From contig NC_052354.1 in NCBI RefSeq assembly GCF_009727055.1, forward strand, positions 55,163,382 through 55,227,381: 64,000 bases of DNA, in the 5' to 3' direction. Position numbers and translations under genes: made by a program. Under the pieces are notes generated by a model. That model made no database searches, was not told the DNA's origin, and saw nothing but the letters and a program-made list of their open reading frames with translations. Within the stretch, counting starts at the first letter, position 1; each line of letters begins with the position of its first letter. Origin of the DNA: Benincasa hispida (lineage: Eukaryota > Streptophyta > Magnoliopsida > Cucurbitales > Cucurbitaceae). Shown here piece after piece: positions 1-11,889 of this stretch.

Positions 1-222
1 TTGAAATTTGACTAAGAATTCAACAATTATAATAAAGATGCAAAACATTATAAGAAATGTGGATGGAATATGCTTAATTTTAAAAAACAAAAACAAAGAA
101 TCAAATTATTACGAAATGGAATCTAAGAATTAAAAATTTAGATGTGGGGTGAGTATTTATAAGCATAATTTTCAAAAACTACGAACTAAAAACCAAATAG
201 TTCCTAAACGGAACCTTTAACT
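1..222. repeat. MITE fragment, family seen again at several sites
   Basis: The stretch resembles the inner and terminal part of a MITE found elsewhere in the window (12903-13552, 52355-52655). Shared features are a 'gactaagaattcaa' block, an oligo-A rich middle, and an end reading 'aaaaaccaaatagtt'. The window edge cuts its other end. No coding potential is visible. Confidence 0.55.
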
Positions 223-897
223 TTTACATTTTCAAATCAATTTCAACTTTCAACTTTTATTTTATCTTGAGAAAGAAGATATTTTTTTTTTAACAAATCT
301 AAGTTTTTTTCTTTTTTCTTTTTTCTTTTGAAGTAAATAAGCATTTCAAGGTTTGAAGCCACTAAAATCTAATTTTATATAATTCACCCTTTAAAATACT
401 GTCAACGTTTAATTTTAATTTTTCGATTTCAATAAAGAATAAGTGAAAGTTGTTTAGTCCAATAGCTATTTTTATGATAATTTGTTTTATAGTCTATAAC
501 ATTACTTTTACAAGTCATCCTAAATTTATAATGCATGCATGACCTTAATTTTTACAACTTAGCCAAACTTTTGAACTTTTAAAGGATAACATTGATTTTC
601 ACAAGTTATCTAAATATAGAAGGTAAAACATGAGTTTTACAAGTTAATCTGAGCTTGAAATATATATAAACTTAACATTTACAAATTATCAAAATTTAGA
701 AAGTAAAAATTTTGTTTTTCACAAATCCAATACCATGTGAAATTATACTCATAAAGATGAGCTCTTTTTAATGGTCCTCCATCTCTAAATCCTCCTCCTG
801 CCATTATTTTCCAATTTTCCTTTTTTCTCTCCATATGTTTCTTTATTTCTTTTCTTTCACTGCCAAAAATCTTAAAAAAAAAAAAAAAAAAAAAAAT
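223..897. other. AT-rich non-coding stretch
   Basis: Poly-T and poly-A runs, including an A tract ending at about 896, and low-complexity AT sequence. I see no gene, RNA gene or recognisable element here. Confidence 0.5.
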
Positions 898-2045
898 GAG
901 AAACTATTTTATTATCATGATTATTGAAAAGTAACAAAGTAGAAAAATAGAGAGAATGCATAGAGTAATACAGTAAAAAATGACCATCTCCGCAAAAGGT
1001 CAGAAGATACATTCAACAAGTTTAATTTTTTCAAAAACTAAATATTTTATCTTAATTATAATTTTTATCAACAAAAAATTTGATAAAATACATCAATGTT
1101 TTCTCTAAATATGCTAATTTCTCAAGTTCATCTTCAAAGTTGTTTTTTTTTTCATATTAAAACCCATTGAACATTTTGCCTTTCCTATAACAGTTCTATT
1201 TGTTCAATAATTGAACAAAAAAATATGATCAAAAATAAATATTCAAAAACAAAAAAAAAAAAAAAAAAAAAAAAAGGTCGAAATATTGAATCTTAAAAAT
1301 AGTAGAAATAAATATGAAGCACGATCGTGGTGTGTGTATATATACAAACAGTATCCGGAACTTTGGTTTAAACGAAGCTGATTGCGGCCGCCGTGAGGGA
1401 GACAGCCGGAAGCAGTAAAATGGAAAACGGAAAGTAAATTATTTTAGAAATCTTGAGGTAAAAGAGAAACGACGAGAAGATGAAAGTGGGTGTAGGGTAA
1501 AAAGGTATGGGAAAATTAAAAGAATATATTGTCGTTTTAAACATTTGAAGAAACATATATGTTCTATATTGTTGTTCTAACTATTTGTAAAAAATTTGTT
1601 TATTGTTTTTTTTTTTTTTTTTAAATAAGTCGAGGGTTGAAAATTCGACCTAAATAGGTTAGGTCCTCCGACCTTGGCCCTTCCTAACATTAATTGAGTT
1701 TTGTTTAATATCATTATCATCTACCGGGAGCCTTCTTCTATCAAAAGATCGTATTTTTCTAAAATTCCAAATAAGGTCCCCTGGAATTCACTTTCCAAAA
1801 CTTGTGGAATAATTTTTATACTGGATGGTACTGTCATCTCAGCAAGTCTGCACGTGAGAGATAACGGAGTAACTGGATCCTCCTTGCTCTTTTAGGGCCA
1901 CTTGAGTAAGCTTCCCAATCAAATTCGAAGAGCAAGATTAATGAGAGCAGAGCAAGAAATGTATTGGAGAGCTGAGACATTTTTATTGAGACGCAAGAGA
2001 CGAGAGAGAGCAAGAATTTTTATGAGGCGGTTGTGTGAAGCTTGA
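898..2045. repeat. Copy 1 of a ~1.1 kb direct duplication flanking the assembly gap
   Basis: This block matches 7990-9075 in the same orientation over nearly its whole length. Shared landmarks are 'gagaaactattttatt', a NotI-like 'gcggccgc' with 'gagacagccgg', a poly-T followed by 'aagtcgagggttgaaaat', and 'cccaatcaaattcga'. The copies differ mostly by single-base insertions and deletions, many at homopolymers. That pattern suits sequencing error or uncollapsed haplotypes as well as a true duplication. Only short chance reading frames are present. Confidence 0.85.
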
Positions 2046-2399
2046 TTGTAGCCTGAGAATGCGTGGCGGAAATAAGGGCGAGTTGCTATTGATAGAGAGA
2101 CAAGAACTACCCGTCAAACAAAATTCCTGTCTTATTTTTTCCTCCTTCATATAAATATTATTAACATTTCACCCACTTCTTACTTACCACTTTCTAATTT
2201 CGGTGTTCTGGTCATCGCTTTCCTCAAATTTTTTAACTTTTGTCGCAAGTATATATATCTCTCAAATATAAAAAACACGTGTCTCTAAAATATTTTATTA
2301 TTTTATTTAAACTCTAAAAAGAATAAGATTCTAAAAAAAATAATAACTTCACTATTAAAAATAAAAAAAATGTAAATTAATATTATCTCATTTATATAA

Positions 2400-3290
2400 A
2401 ATAATTCAAAATCAATGTGTCCCCAAGGCTCGGGACGTCATCGAATGGGTTCGAGCTTTGGTTCGTTCGTCGTTTCGTACTTCATGGGCAAACTTGAGGT
2501 TGCTCGGGTTCCTTCTTGATGTTGCTCAGGCTTCACTGGTACCTTGGGAAGAAGATAGATTCAATGCAATTGACATGGGCCCGGTATGTTCCACTGTAGA
2601 GTCAGGCTGCCTTCGGGGGTGAAGTCCGTTGGAGCTGATGTTAACAAGCAGAATAGTAAAAACACCCCAGTCTGCAGGGTGACTGTCATAATTACAAATT
2701 ATTTCGAGTGCTAATGAAACTCCAGTTGGCCACCACACGGCCCAGGATCTCAGTGTTGGGAACCAATTAGTGTCCAATGCAATGTTGGAGTACGGACGAA
2801 GGACACCTCCTCTGATCGATCATAATGTCGTAATAGAAACCAAAACGTGCTCTTAGCGCCTCAAAATCTCCGAATGACAGGTCGAAATCTTGGGGCGGTG
2901 GCTCTAGTGGGGTGAATTCAGTTAAAGGGGCCGCCAAACCGCATCAGACAATCAAAAGCCTCCAGTGACCACCCTCGGTGGATTCAGGTACCAAATAGGG
3001 ATCAAACAGTTGCCAATCAGGTAACCCTCAATCTTTTTAGTTTCCTTGTTGAGGGAAATGAGTTATGGATTCTAGATTCAGGAGCGAACCCGGATCACCT
3101 TGACTGGCTCATCTGACGGTTTCTCTCATACTATCCAAGCACTGGAAATGAGAGGATTCGAAAATGCGGATGGATCCCTTCGCTCACTGTTGCTGGAAAA
3201 AGGCAGACTGTCACCATTTAGCCGGATTAACTCTGCAAAATGTTACATGTCCAAAATCATTCCATTTAGCGACTAAAAATATATATATTT
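2400..3290 (+). mobile_element. Degenerate Ty1/copia fragment (gag to protease region)
   Basis: Around 3060-3110 the + strand reads W-I-L-D-S-G-A followed two residues later by D-H, the hallmark of the copia aspartic protease (WILDSGATDH in intact elements). Downstream codons fit the usual copia sequence after the protease, ending near a 'LQNVLHV'-like stretch at about 3230-3260. Base composition is more GC-rich than the flanks. Frames shift repeatedly and no ORF exceeds about 80 codons, so the fragment is dead. The upstream part (2400-3000) is assigned to the same element by inference only. Confidence 0.6.
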
Positions 3291-4487
3291 AATACGTTTT
3301 AGAAACTCTATATAAGGTTGCCGTCCATAAAATAGCGAGGCAAAAATAATCACATTGTATACTACATTTATGATAGCACTACGCTTCAATAAGAAACTCA
3401 TTTCTCTTGTTCTCTCTCCTCCCACACAAGGAGCATACCGTCATATACGTCTAGGTGAGCTGGTGAAAGAACAATAGGTATATCGTACATATAATTGAAT
3501 TTTCTCCCAGTATATCTTTGGTGTTTGTCACTACAGAATATAGTAAAGACCTGGTCTCGGAATCGACTGTCGGCAAACCCCAGCACGGAGAGTCTACTGT
3601 TGTGTTTCACACTGCTCTCGGATAAAAATAAAGACATTTAAATAAAAGAAAAATTAGATAATATTCATTCATATTGTACCCAGATAGTATACCCACAGTT
3701 GCCTCCCTGAAATGGACTGAGTGACGTTAGCACCCTCTTTGATCTGAATGATTAATGTTTCGCAGAATGAAATTATATTCTAGAGTGATTATCTGTTGTC
3801 AAAATTTTGTTCTAATTTAGAGAAACCCCCACTTTCGCAAAAACCTTAGCACGATCAATAATGTTATGCTTCAGCTACTAAAATGTGCAACTTTTTCGGA
3901 ATCTCAAATATCTCTAGTCCTATAGTCAATATCATACCAGTACGGGTTCAGTATATACAAGTTGCGATTAGGGATCGAAAACCGACTCTGTTCTAAAGGA
4001 ACTTGGTACTCATCACTGCTCTCAGGAAGATGGCTTTCTTCATCATTATGCCAAATGTATGAAAACATATTGAAGGGACTATCTCCTCACTGCATATGCA
4101 TGTTATTGCCATATGGTTTTAAGACCACTATGCATAAATCACATATTAAGGATATTGCTAAAGTGAGTGCTATAATTTCAACGGCTTGACAATAAACACC
4201 GTGACATCAAAATATTATTATATAGAGCAATATTAAAGACAAATACAATAAAAATGTGAATAAATATATCAATTAGGTTTAGTGATATCGTTAACCTGTT
4301 CAAAGCCAAATCAAACGATTGTATCTATACTGGTTGACTACATGTGTGTGGCTGTCCTAGTCACACAAAAATTTGTCTCTCCACCTAAATTTTTAAATTT
4401 GATATTTAGAATTTAAATTAACTAGATCAGTGATATAATAAATTAAATTGAATTAAGACAATACATCGGAACCGTAGGCTCGTCTAA
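3291..4487. other. Unassigned stretch between transposon remnants
   Basis: Base composition is more balanced than the AT-rich flanks. Only short open frames are present (for example 79 codons on the - strand ending near 3398), and none gave a recognisable family. It is probably decayed transposon sequence, given the copia fragment on one side and the plant mobile domain pseudogene on the other. Confidence 0.35.
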
Positions 4488-5170
4488 CTAATTGGCATCA
4501 TTAACATGATATAGCTGTGGTGCCATTGTTGGAAATCGCTCCCAAGCCCATAGTTGCAAAAGTATGAGAGGCCCAACTATCTCTCGAATCTCAGGTCTTG
4601 TTGCTTTGCATAGTTGTCTATACAACCATGCCAAGCATGCTCCACCCCACAAATACCGTCCCGCGTCATGGAGGTTAGCTAATAGTGGCAAGAACATCAA
4701 GTGAACAAAATGACTTGATTTATTTGAAAATAGACTTCCACCATCATTGTAGTATATATGCTCGTGCATATCTTATTATGATGGTTTTCTCGTCTGCATC
4801 ATCTGTAAGCTACGAAATTGTGTTCCTAACCATATTAACTTAACGATCCTTTAATCTTGTCGGCAGGTGGGTCGCACCGAGTAACATCTGTATCAGACTA
4901 CTTACACTCAGAGTACACCTGTAGTGTCACCGAAGGTCTAGATCAACTACCTATATGTCGACTCCATCGTATACTCTAACAAACATATGGATGTATGTGT
5001 TTCAGGCCTCCATCTCTCGACCAAGGCTGTGATCAGATGCCAGTCCAACTGAATAACCTGCTCTCGACATCTGCAAGATATTTCTCCAGTAGTACGATCT
5101 CGCCATACACACATATGATCGATGAATGGACTGGTCGTACAAACTCGAGATCAACAGGTCCTGGGTTTAT
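4488..5170 (-). pseudogene. Plant mobile domain (PMD, MAIN-like) pseudogene
   Basis: Read on the - strand, two conserved blocks of the plant mobile domain are visible. Near 5060-4990 is QLDWHLITALVERWRPETH. At 4488-4769 is a 93-codon open stretch with H-D-A-G-R-Y-L-W-G-G-A-C-L-A-W-L-Y-R and, further on, GPLILLQLWAWERFP. A third block, DDADEKTIIIRYARAYILQ, lies at about 4830-4770 in another frame. The frame therefore changes at least twice and stops interrupt it. PMD proteins occur both as host genes (MAIN/MAIL, gene silencing) and inside Mutator-like transposons. The MULE zinc knuckle nearby at 5940-6070 favours transposon origin. The broken frames make a functional protein unlikely. Confidence 0.75.
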
Positions 5171-5539
5171 CTTGACGCTCCAAATGACTCCTTTATTTTC
5201 TGTTTCTTTTCTCTACAAAAATAGTCACGCATTTGAAGAATGTTATCTGAGCAAGGAGCATTTATAGGCAACATTCAGCTCCTTTGAGGATATCCATTTA
5301 TGCACTCTGATGATTTGTTGTCATCACACCCATATCTGAATCCTTCATCATGTGCTTGAGTCCATTGCTCTAAACTAATGCTGTCAAAAAAAAACTTGAA
5401 CAGCTCCGATTTATTCTTTATTTATCTTCAATTGCTTTGTTGAAACTTTTGAATTTGAAACATGACACCCGGCACGATAAACATAATTTTTCAATGAATT
5501 AAATTTATACTTTTATTGAAGTTTCTAACGATATGTCAT

Positions 5540-6080
5540 AAGCAGAAACGATGGTGACATTTGGTCTTGTCCAACTATTTACTGGGTTGTTCACTGCTCG
5601 AATTATACCAGCATGTCGATCTGAAATTAAACTATCATTTCGTGTGTTACAATTTCTCTTAGGTATTTTATACTTGATGATCTCGAAAACAAGTCATACC
5701 AAGCGTACTGTTCATGTAAAACAAGTGGCAAGCATTCGATATTCCATGCTCGTATTTTATGGCCGTTTGCTCACATTTTAACATGAACTACGAAGATTTT
5801 ATTGAGGACTACTACATTTGTCAACGTATGCTGAATGTTACTCTCCTCAATTTCAACCTGTATCGCATGAAAATTACTGGATCACACACCCTAAATATAC
5901 CCTCTTACATCCTAATCCATCGTTGTTGAGAAGACCTGGTAGACCGAAAAATTCACGTTATCACAACGAGATGGATTGGACATAACCAGCCACTCGACAA
6001 CGATGTGGATTTTGTAACCAGTCAGGACATAATCGAAGGAAGTGTCCTTCGTTACTAAGACGGGCTCCAGATAGTTAGGG
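5540..6080 (+). pseudogene. Mutator-like transposase C-terminal remnant with CCHC zinc knuckle
   Basis: At about 5920-6070 the + strand encodes R-R-P-G-R-P-K-N-S-R followed, after one stop codon, by R-C-G-F-C-N-Q-S-G-H-N-R-R-K-C-P. The first is the basic GRPK linker and the second a CX2CX4HX4C zinc knuckle; together they end many plant MuDR-type transposases. The remainder of the region has short broken frames. The catalytic domain is not present here. It may belong to the same decayed element as the PMD pseudogene on the opposite strand, or to a nested neighbour. Confidence 0.7.
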
Positions 6081-6099
6081 ATTGAATAACAAATAATTT

Positions 6100-6470
6100 T
6101 TTTTATTATATATTCATTTTATTGTATATTCAATTTTTTTTATAATTTATTGTATATTAATTTTTTTATAATAATCTACTGTACATTATAATAATCTAAT
6201 ATATTCAATTTATAGTAATAATATCTAATAATTTATTTTATTCAATTTATTGTCTAGTGATTATTCAATTATAGTATGATAATCTAATATATTCAATTTG
6301 TTGTTTAATGATTATTCAATTATAGTATAATAATCTGATATATTTCAATTTGTTGTCTAATGATTATTCATTATAGTATAATAATCTAATATATTCAATT
6401 TATTGTCTAATGATTATTCAATTATAGTATAATAATCTAATATATTCAATTATAGTCTAATGATTATTAG
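6100..6470. repeat. AT-rich tandem repeat, ~51-bp unit
   Basis: Phrases such as 'attcaattatagtataata' and 'ttgtctaatgattattca' recur with a period near 51 bases, with small insertions and deletions, about five to six imperfect copies. Nothing in it suggests coding. Confidence 0.75.
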
Positions 6471-6514
6471 CTTTTTTTTTCTCTTTTTTCCCTATATATT
6501 TTTATGTAAAATTC

Positions 6515-7090
6515 AAATAAAGTGAAGACTCTCGCTCTCTTAGTCTCGCTCTCTCATTAGATTCTCGCTCTCTTCTAAGATCTTGCTCTCTCATTCTCGC
6601 CTCTCTCCTAAGATTTCGCTCTCTCAGTATCGCTCTCTCTCTAGGATCTCGCTCTCTACTCTCGCTCTCTCCTAAGATCTCGCTCTCTACTCTCACTCTC
6701 TCCTAAGATCTCGCTCTCGCTCTCTCTGTTATTGTTGTTATTTTTTCCATTAATGATTACTAGCTTTCATTTCTTCTGGAACAATCACAAACACTTTTTT
6801 TTATTATGGATCTACTACCAGAAACTCAATGCGTAATCTTAGCATTCAATGTGTATTTCTGAATAATCTCATTTTTCAATTATTCAACCATTTCATTTTA
6901 CCAGTTCAATGTTAGTCAGATTAGTCAATATAAACTAAATCTCGCTCTTTCCAACATTCTCACTTTGAATCTCGCTCTCTCCTAAAATCTCACTTTGAAT
7001 CTCGCTCTCTCTTAAAATCTCATTCAACATCTCGCTCTCTCCTAATATCTCCCTTTGAATCTCGCTCTCTCCTTAATCTGCTTCAGCCCA
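6515..7090. repeat. CTCGCTCTCT-type degenerate minisatellite
   Basis: Repeated 'tctcgctctctcctaaga' units occupy 6520-6730, pause, and return at 6940-7075 with 'ttgaat' spacers. The reverse complement motif ('gagagcgaga', 'gagagcaaga') occurs at 8945-9060 and in weaker form at 1930-2040, so the family lies in both orientations around the gap. The - strand reading frame at 6502-6696, rich in Arg and Glu, is only a product of the repeat. Confidence 0.75.
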
Positions 7091-7496
7091 CTTATCTCCT
7101 TAATCGTTTGAAGTTTCGACATGTGTGTAACCTTCGACAACCTAATATACAAAATTTTGTTTGTAGACAAAGCTAATTCAGAATTGTCTTTTATTCCAAG
7201 GCATAACTTGTATCCATGCACTTCATAATTCGTCTGGAGTTCGCTCCCAGAAATATAGCCATCCCACCCCTCCCGTCAATCCCACGAGCTTCCGTCTAAT
7301 TCGAAATGATAAACAAATGCATAGGTTGTTAGAAGCAGCTCGGGTAACAGGATATATATAAATATACCATCTCATTACTTTCTTTCCTCTATGAGAGAAA
7401 AAAAAAAGTAATAAACCTGCAATCTCGAGGGTGGATGTGCGTCGAAACTTCAACCTTCGACAACCTAAGCAAGATTTGCGAGATTTCCTTGCCAGG

Positions 7497-7521
7497 NNNN
7501 NNNNNNNNNNNNNNNNNNNNN
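7497..7521. other. Assembly gap (25 N)
   Basis: Twenty-five unresolved bases. Both sides carry related repeat sequence, so the distance across the gap should not be trusted. Confidence 1.
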
Positions 7522-7989
7522 TAAAACAAAAACAAAAAACAAAGGTCTCAAATTACTCAGAAACAAGGGGGGAAAGTAGAATAGAGAAGGGAAAAATCAA
7601 TAATTAAGAGATATTTGAATTCTCAGATAAATTTCAAAATTTTATAATTAAAATTTCATAACCAAAAAAAATTGATTTGAATTTTGAAACATTGGCAAGT
7701 AGATAATAAAAATAAGTTTGTTGGACAAAAATATACATGGCAAAGAATAAAAAAAAATTATTTGGTTCACTAGAGATTGTTTGAGAGACCTGAAATATAA
7801 TCAAATCACTTAAATGTGACGGAATGAGTGAGAAATCGAAACGGAAATGAATCTGAAAGATATGAAATGAGAATTGGGTTAAAAATTATCGAAATGAGTT
7901 TCATTTTTAATAAATTGGGCTTAAAATACTCAATCCAAGCATGAGTTTTGGATTACATCATATTACAAACTTATTTCATTACAATTCTA

Positions 7990-9075
7990 GAGAAACTATT
8001 TTATTATCATGATTATTGAAAAGTAACAAAGTAGAAAATAGAGAGATGCATAGAGTAATACAGTAAAAAATGACCATTCGAAAGGTCAGAAAGAATACAT
8101 TCCAACAAGTTTAATTTTTTCAAAAAACTAAATATTTATCTTAATTATAATTTTTATCAACAAAAAATTTGATAAAATACATCAATGTTTCTCTAAAATA
8201 TGCTATAATTTCTCAGTTCATCTTCAAAGTTGTTTTTTTTTTCATATTAAAACCCATTGAAATTTTGCCTTTCCTATAACAGTTCTATTTGTTCAATAAT
8301 TGAACAAAAAAATATGATCAAACAATGAAATTTCAAAAACAAAAAAAAAAAAAAAAAAAGGTCGAAATATGAATCTTAAAAATAGTTAGAAATAAATATG
8401 AAGACGATCGTGTGTGTGTATATATAAAACAGTACCGGAATTTTTGTTTTAAAACGAAGCTGATTGCGGCCGCCGTGAGGGAGACAGCCGGAGCAGTAAA
8501 ATGGAAACGGAAAGTAATTTTAGAAATCTTGAGGTAAAAGAGAAAACAGAGAGATGAAAAGTGGGTGTAGGGTAAAAAAGGTATGGGAAAATTAAAAGAA
8601 TATTGTCGTTTTAGAAACTATTTAGGAAAATATGTTGTGTTTTCTAACTATTTGTAAAAATATGTTTTTTTTTTTTTTTTTAATAAGTCGAGGGTTGAAA
8701 ATTCGACCTAAATAGGTTAGGTCCTCGACCTTGCCCTTCCTAACATTAATATGAGTTTGTTTATTATCATTCCGGAGACCTTCTTCTATCAAAAGATCGT
8801 ATTTCTAAATTTCCATAAGGTCCCCTGGAATTCCTTCCAAAACTTGTTGAATAATTTTTACGGATTCTGTCATCTCAGCAAGTCTGACTAAATAACGAGT
8901 AATGAATCTCCTTCTTTTTGCCACTGAACTTCCCAATCAAATTCGAGAGCAAGATTATGAGAGAGAGCAAGATTTTGAGAGCGAGATTTTGAAGCAAAGA
9001 GAGGAGAGCAAGATTTTGAGCGTGAGGTGAGCGAGAGCGTTGAGCGAAATAGCGAGATTTTGATAAGAGGTTGAA
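7990..9075. repeat. Copy 2 of the ~1.1 kb direct duplication
   Basis: Same-orientation partner of 898-2045. It ends in a purine-rich block of 'gagagcaagattttgag' units at 8945-9060. This copy looks cleaner at homopolymers than copy 1. No gene is supported in it. Confidence 0.85.
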
Positions 9076-10449
9076 GTTTCGGCCTATGTATTGTTTCCAA
9101 GTTTTTCTTTGTTCGTCGAGTTCTCAACGTTCGACCTTTAGCCTCAAACTCCCAAAACAACAATATTTCTCTAATAAGTTTCAAAACAACAATATTTCTC
9201 TAATAAGTTTTAAAAACAACAATATTAATATTAAAGGTCCAAAAAGGAATAAAGAGTGAAAAGTGGTGATATTTATCATTATCTCTCTCAACTTCTCACT
9301 TTTTATCCTACTCCTTTGCGTATCTCTAACTTCCCAAATAAAATTAAATTTAAATTAAATACTATTTTGGTTCTCAAATTTGAAATTTGTTCAATTTCAA
9401 TCTCAATTTTCAACAAATTTTAAACTTATTCCATCAAAAAATAATTTTTAATCAAATAATATTAATATTTTTTATGCATTAAAATAAAATATGTAATTAT
9501 GTTTTCAAAATCTATAGAAAAATCGTTGTAGATAATAAAAAGTTTTTAAAAATTAACAATAAATTAGCTAACGCTAAAATTGAACCAACTTTAAAATATA
9601 AAAATCAAAATGATATTTTAACCAAAAAAAAATTATAATTTTAGTCTAAATTATAAGATACACTGTATTCCATCTCAATATTGATATACAGTAAAAGGGG
9701 TAAAAGTATATTTTACAAAAATTATGAGTTCTGTTCTTTTAATATATTTTTTTGAAATTTATAGACCTGCTAGTCTATATTTTAGTTTGATCAATTAAAC
9801 ATAATTCTTACCCATTAAATAAATAATTTACTCATTTTATATGATTAACTACATAGAATTTAATTGACAGCTCATATTTGTTTGGTTTTTATAATAAATT
9901 AATCCACTAATTAATAATAATAATAAAAAAAAAAAAGGTAACAAACCAGCATAGTTAAACTAATATGTAGTATACACGAGTGACTATGAAGTATGTAATT
10001 CATATCCACAATTCTTATTATATTAGAAAAACAATTAAAATAATGATGAAGATTATTATTTTCTATGTTTTTTTTTAAAAAAAAACTTCACATATATGCT
10101 TTTTAATATAGAGTAATTATAAAGACTTGATTGAAAAACATATAGGAGACCAAATAAAGCCTTTTAAAAAGTTAAAAGATAGAAATTGAGAATAATTGAT
10201 ATGCATTCTCTCTAAAGTGAAAGTTCAATCTTTCTTCATCTCACAATTGTTATGGTAAGAAAAATTGGAATTAAGTATTACTAAAATAAGAAAAAATGTA
10301 CAACCAAATTGACTCGTACTTTTTAATTATCTGAAAGATAAAAGGATTCTAGAGTCGTATATATTATTGGTTCTCCAATTGGATAATAGTTATAGAATCC
10401 AACATATATTAGATTTTATTTGTTTACCAATTTTGAAATTACATAGTTA
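9076..10449. other. AT-rich non-coding stretch
   Basis: A short tandem duplication is seen at about 9157-9225 ('caacaatatttctctaataa' twice, then a partial third). The rest is AT-rich sequence without recognisable genes. Confidence 0.5.
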
Positions 10450-11085
10450 TTCAAATTCAGTTATGGACCAATTAATAAGTGATGAAAAGTAGAATATAAT
10501 ATTTTTTTCGAAAATAAAATAATTCAAAAGGCAAAAGTCCAAACAAACTACATGATTATAAGACGGGACATAAGCAGTGTAAACTACTCAGGTTAAGGAA
10601 TATAAAGAATTGAAGACTATCAGTCCTCTAAAGTTTAATGTACAACAAAGTACATCAGTGTATTTTGACTACGGCGAATATGAGAGAAAGAGATAACTCT
10701 AGATCACCACCTCATCCCTTAGTCTCAGCAATAAAGGAAGAGACTTTAATTACTTCTAGATGATCGAAAACAACCAAAAAATATTTGTGATATGAAGTGA
10801 GGAAATACTCTCAAGCCCATAACAAAATGTCATCATTTCAAAAGCTTCACCTCTTTGCAGTGGGGGACGAACTTCAAGTCAACAAGAAAAACATGTCCCA
10901 AGTGGTCTTGAAGCACCAAATACAGACCGCTCAAGTTGAAAACAAGACTCCAAGTAGCATCAATGTCCAACTTCCAAACAGATACAACAGGAGGGTGTCA
11001 TCCGACTGACGATAGAGTAGCTATTCAAATCCAATTATCAATCCATTAATAAATGATGAAAAGTAAAAATATAATAAATTTAAAA
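10450..11085. repeat. ~520-bp insert bounded by ~55-bp imperfect direct repeats
   Basis: The left boundary (10450-10505) and right boundary (11025-11085) share 'attcaaat', 'attaataa' and 'tgatgaaaagta' blocks in the same order. The segment between is more GC-rich than its surroundings. It contains a 70-codon frame at 10797-11009 that matched nothing I recognise. It could be a small non-autonomous element with short terminal direct repeats, or the product of a local duplication. Confidence 0.45.
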
Positions 11086-11889
11086 TGAACACAACATGAA
11101 AATCACATACTTTAGGCTTTAAAATAAATATGATGTGAGTACGAGGGGAAAAAGGGTAACAAGGGGATATATTAATTATGCGCCACCAACTTTATTGTAC
11201 ATGACAATATCCTTTACGTCTCAAATCTTTGTAATAAATACAATGATTTGTCAAATCGAATCAAATTCAATTGTCATAGGAATATATTAAAAACTATAAG
11301 ATCTATGATGGAATTTCCTTTATCTCAATTGTATTAGAACAAAATTGCTTTTAATGTAAATTTTTTAGTTGGTTTTGTTTCTATATTGCAAATAAGAATA
11401 TTATAACATATTTGGTAAGAAATCTAAAGAAAGACAAATTAAATTAAGTGAAGATTCATGAATTAGATTCTGATTTAAACATTTATTTTAAGGATTTGTT
11501 AGAATTGACTTAGAAAACAAATGTTTTTCAAAAATTCATTTTCATTTAAACTTGATAATATCTATTTAAAACAAAAATACTCGTGCGTTTTACAACTTTT
11601 TCTCAAAAGTATGTTTTTGTGTATAAATTTGTTTGGTTTGTTATATACTAAAAGTATTTTTTGTTAACGTTAAATTACTATAAATGATGACTATATAATA
11701 CACTAAAGTAATAACTTAATATAATAGCCGTTGAAGTTGGTCGTTGCTGGTTTCAAGTATTTATCCTAGCCAACTTATCTTATAAACTCAAAATTTTCAA
11801 AATCCATTTTGAGTATTTATCAAATATTTGATTTTTTTAATTACTTATTTTTTAAATTAAACACTTGAAAAGTATTCCCAACATACCTT

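Noticed and set aside
10797..11009. 70-codon frame as a small gene
   Set aside because: No recognisable domain and no splice or promoter context; reported only as part of an insert bounded by direct repeats.
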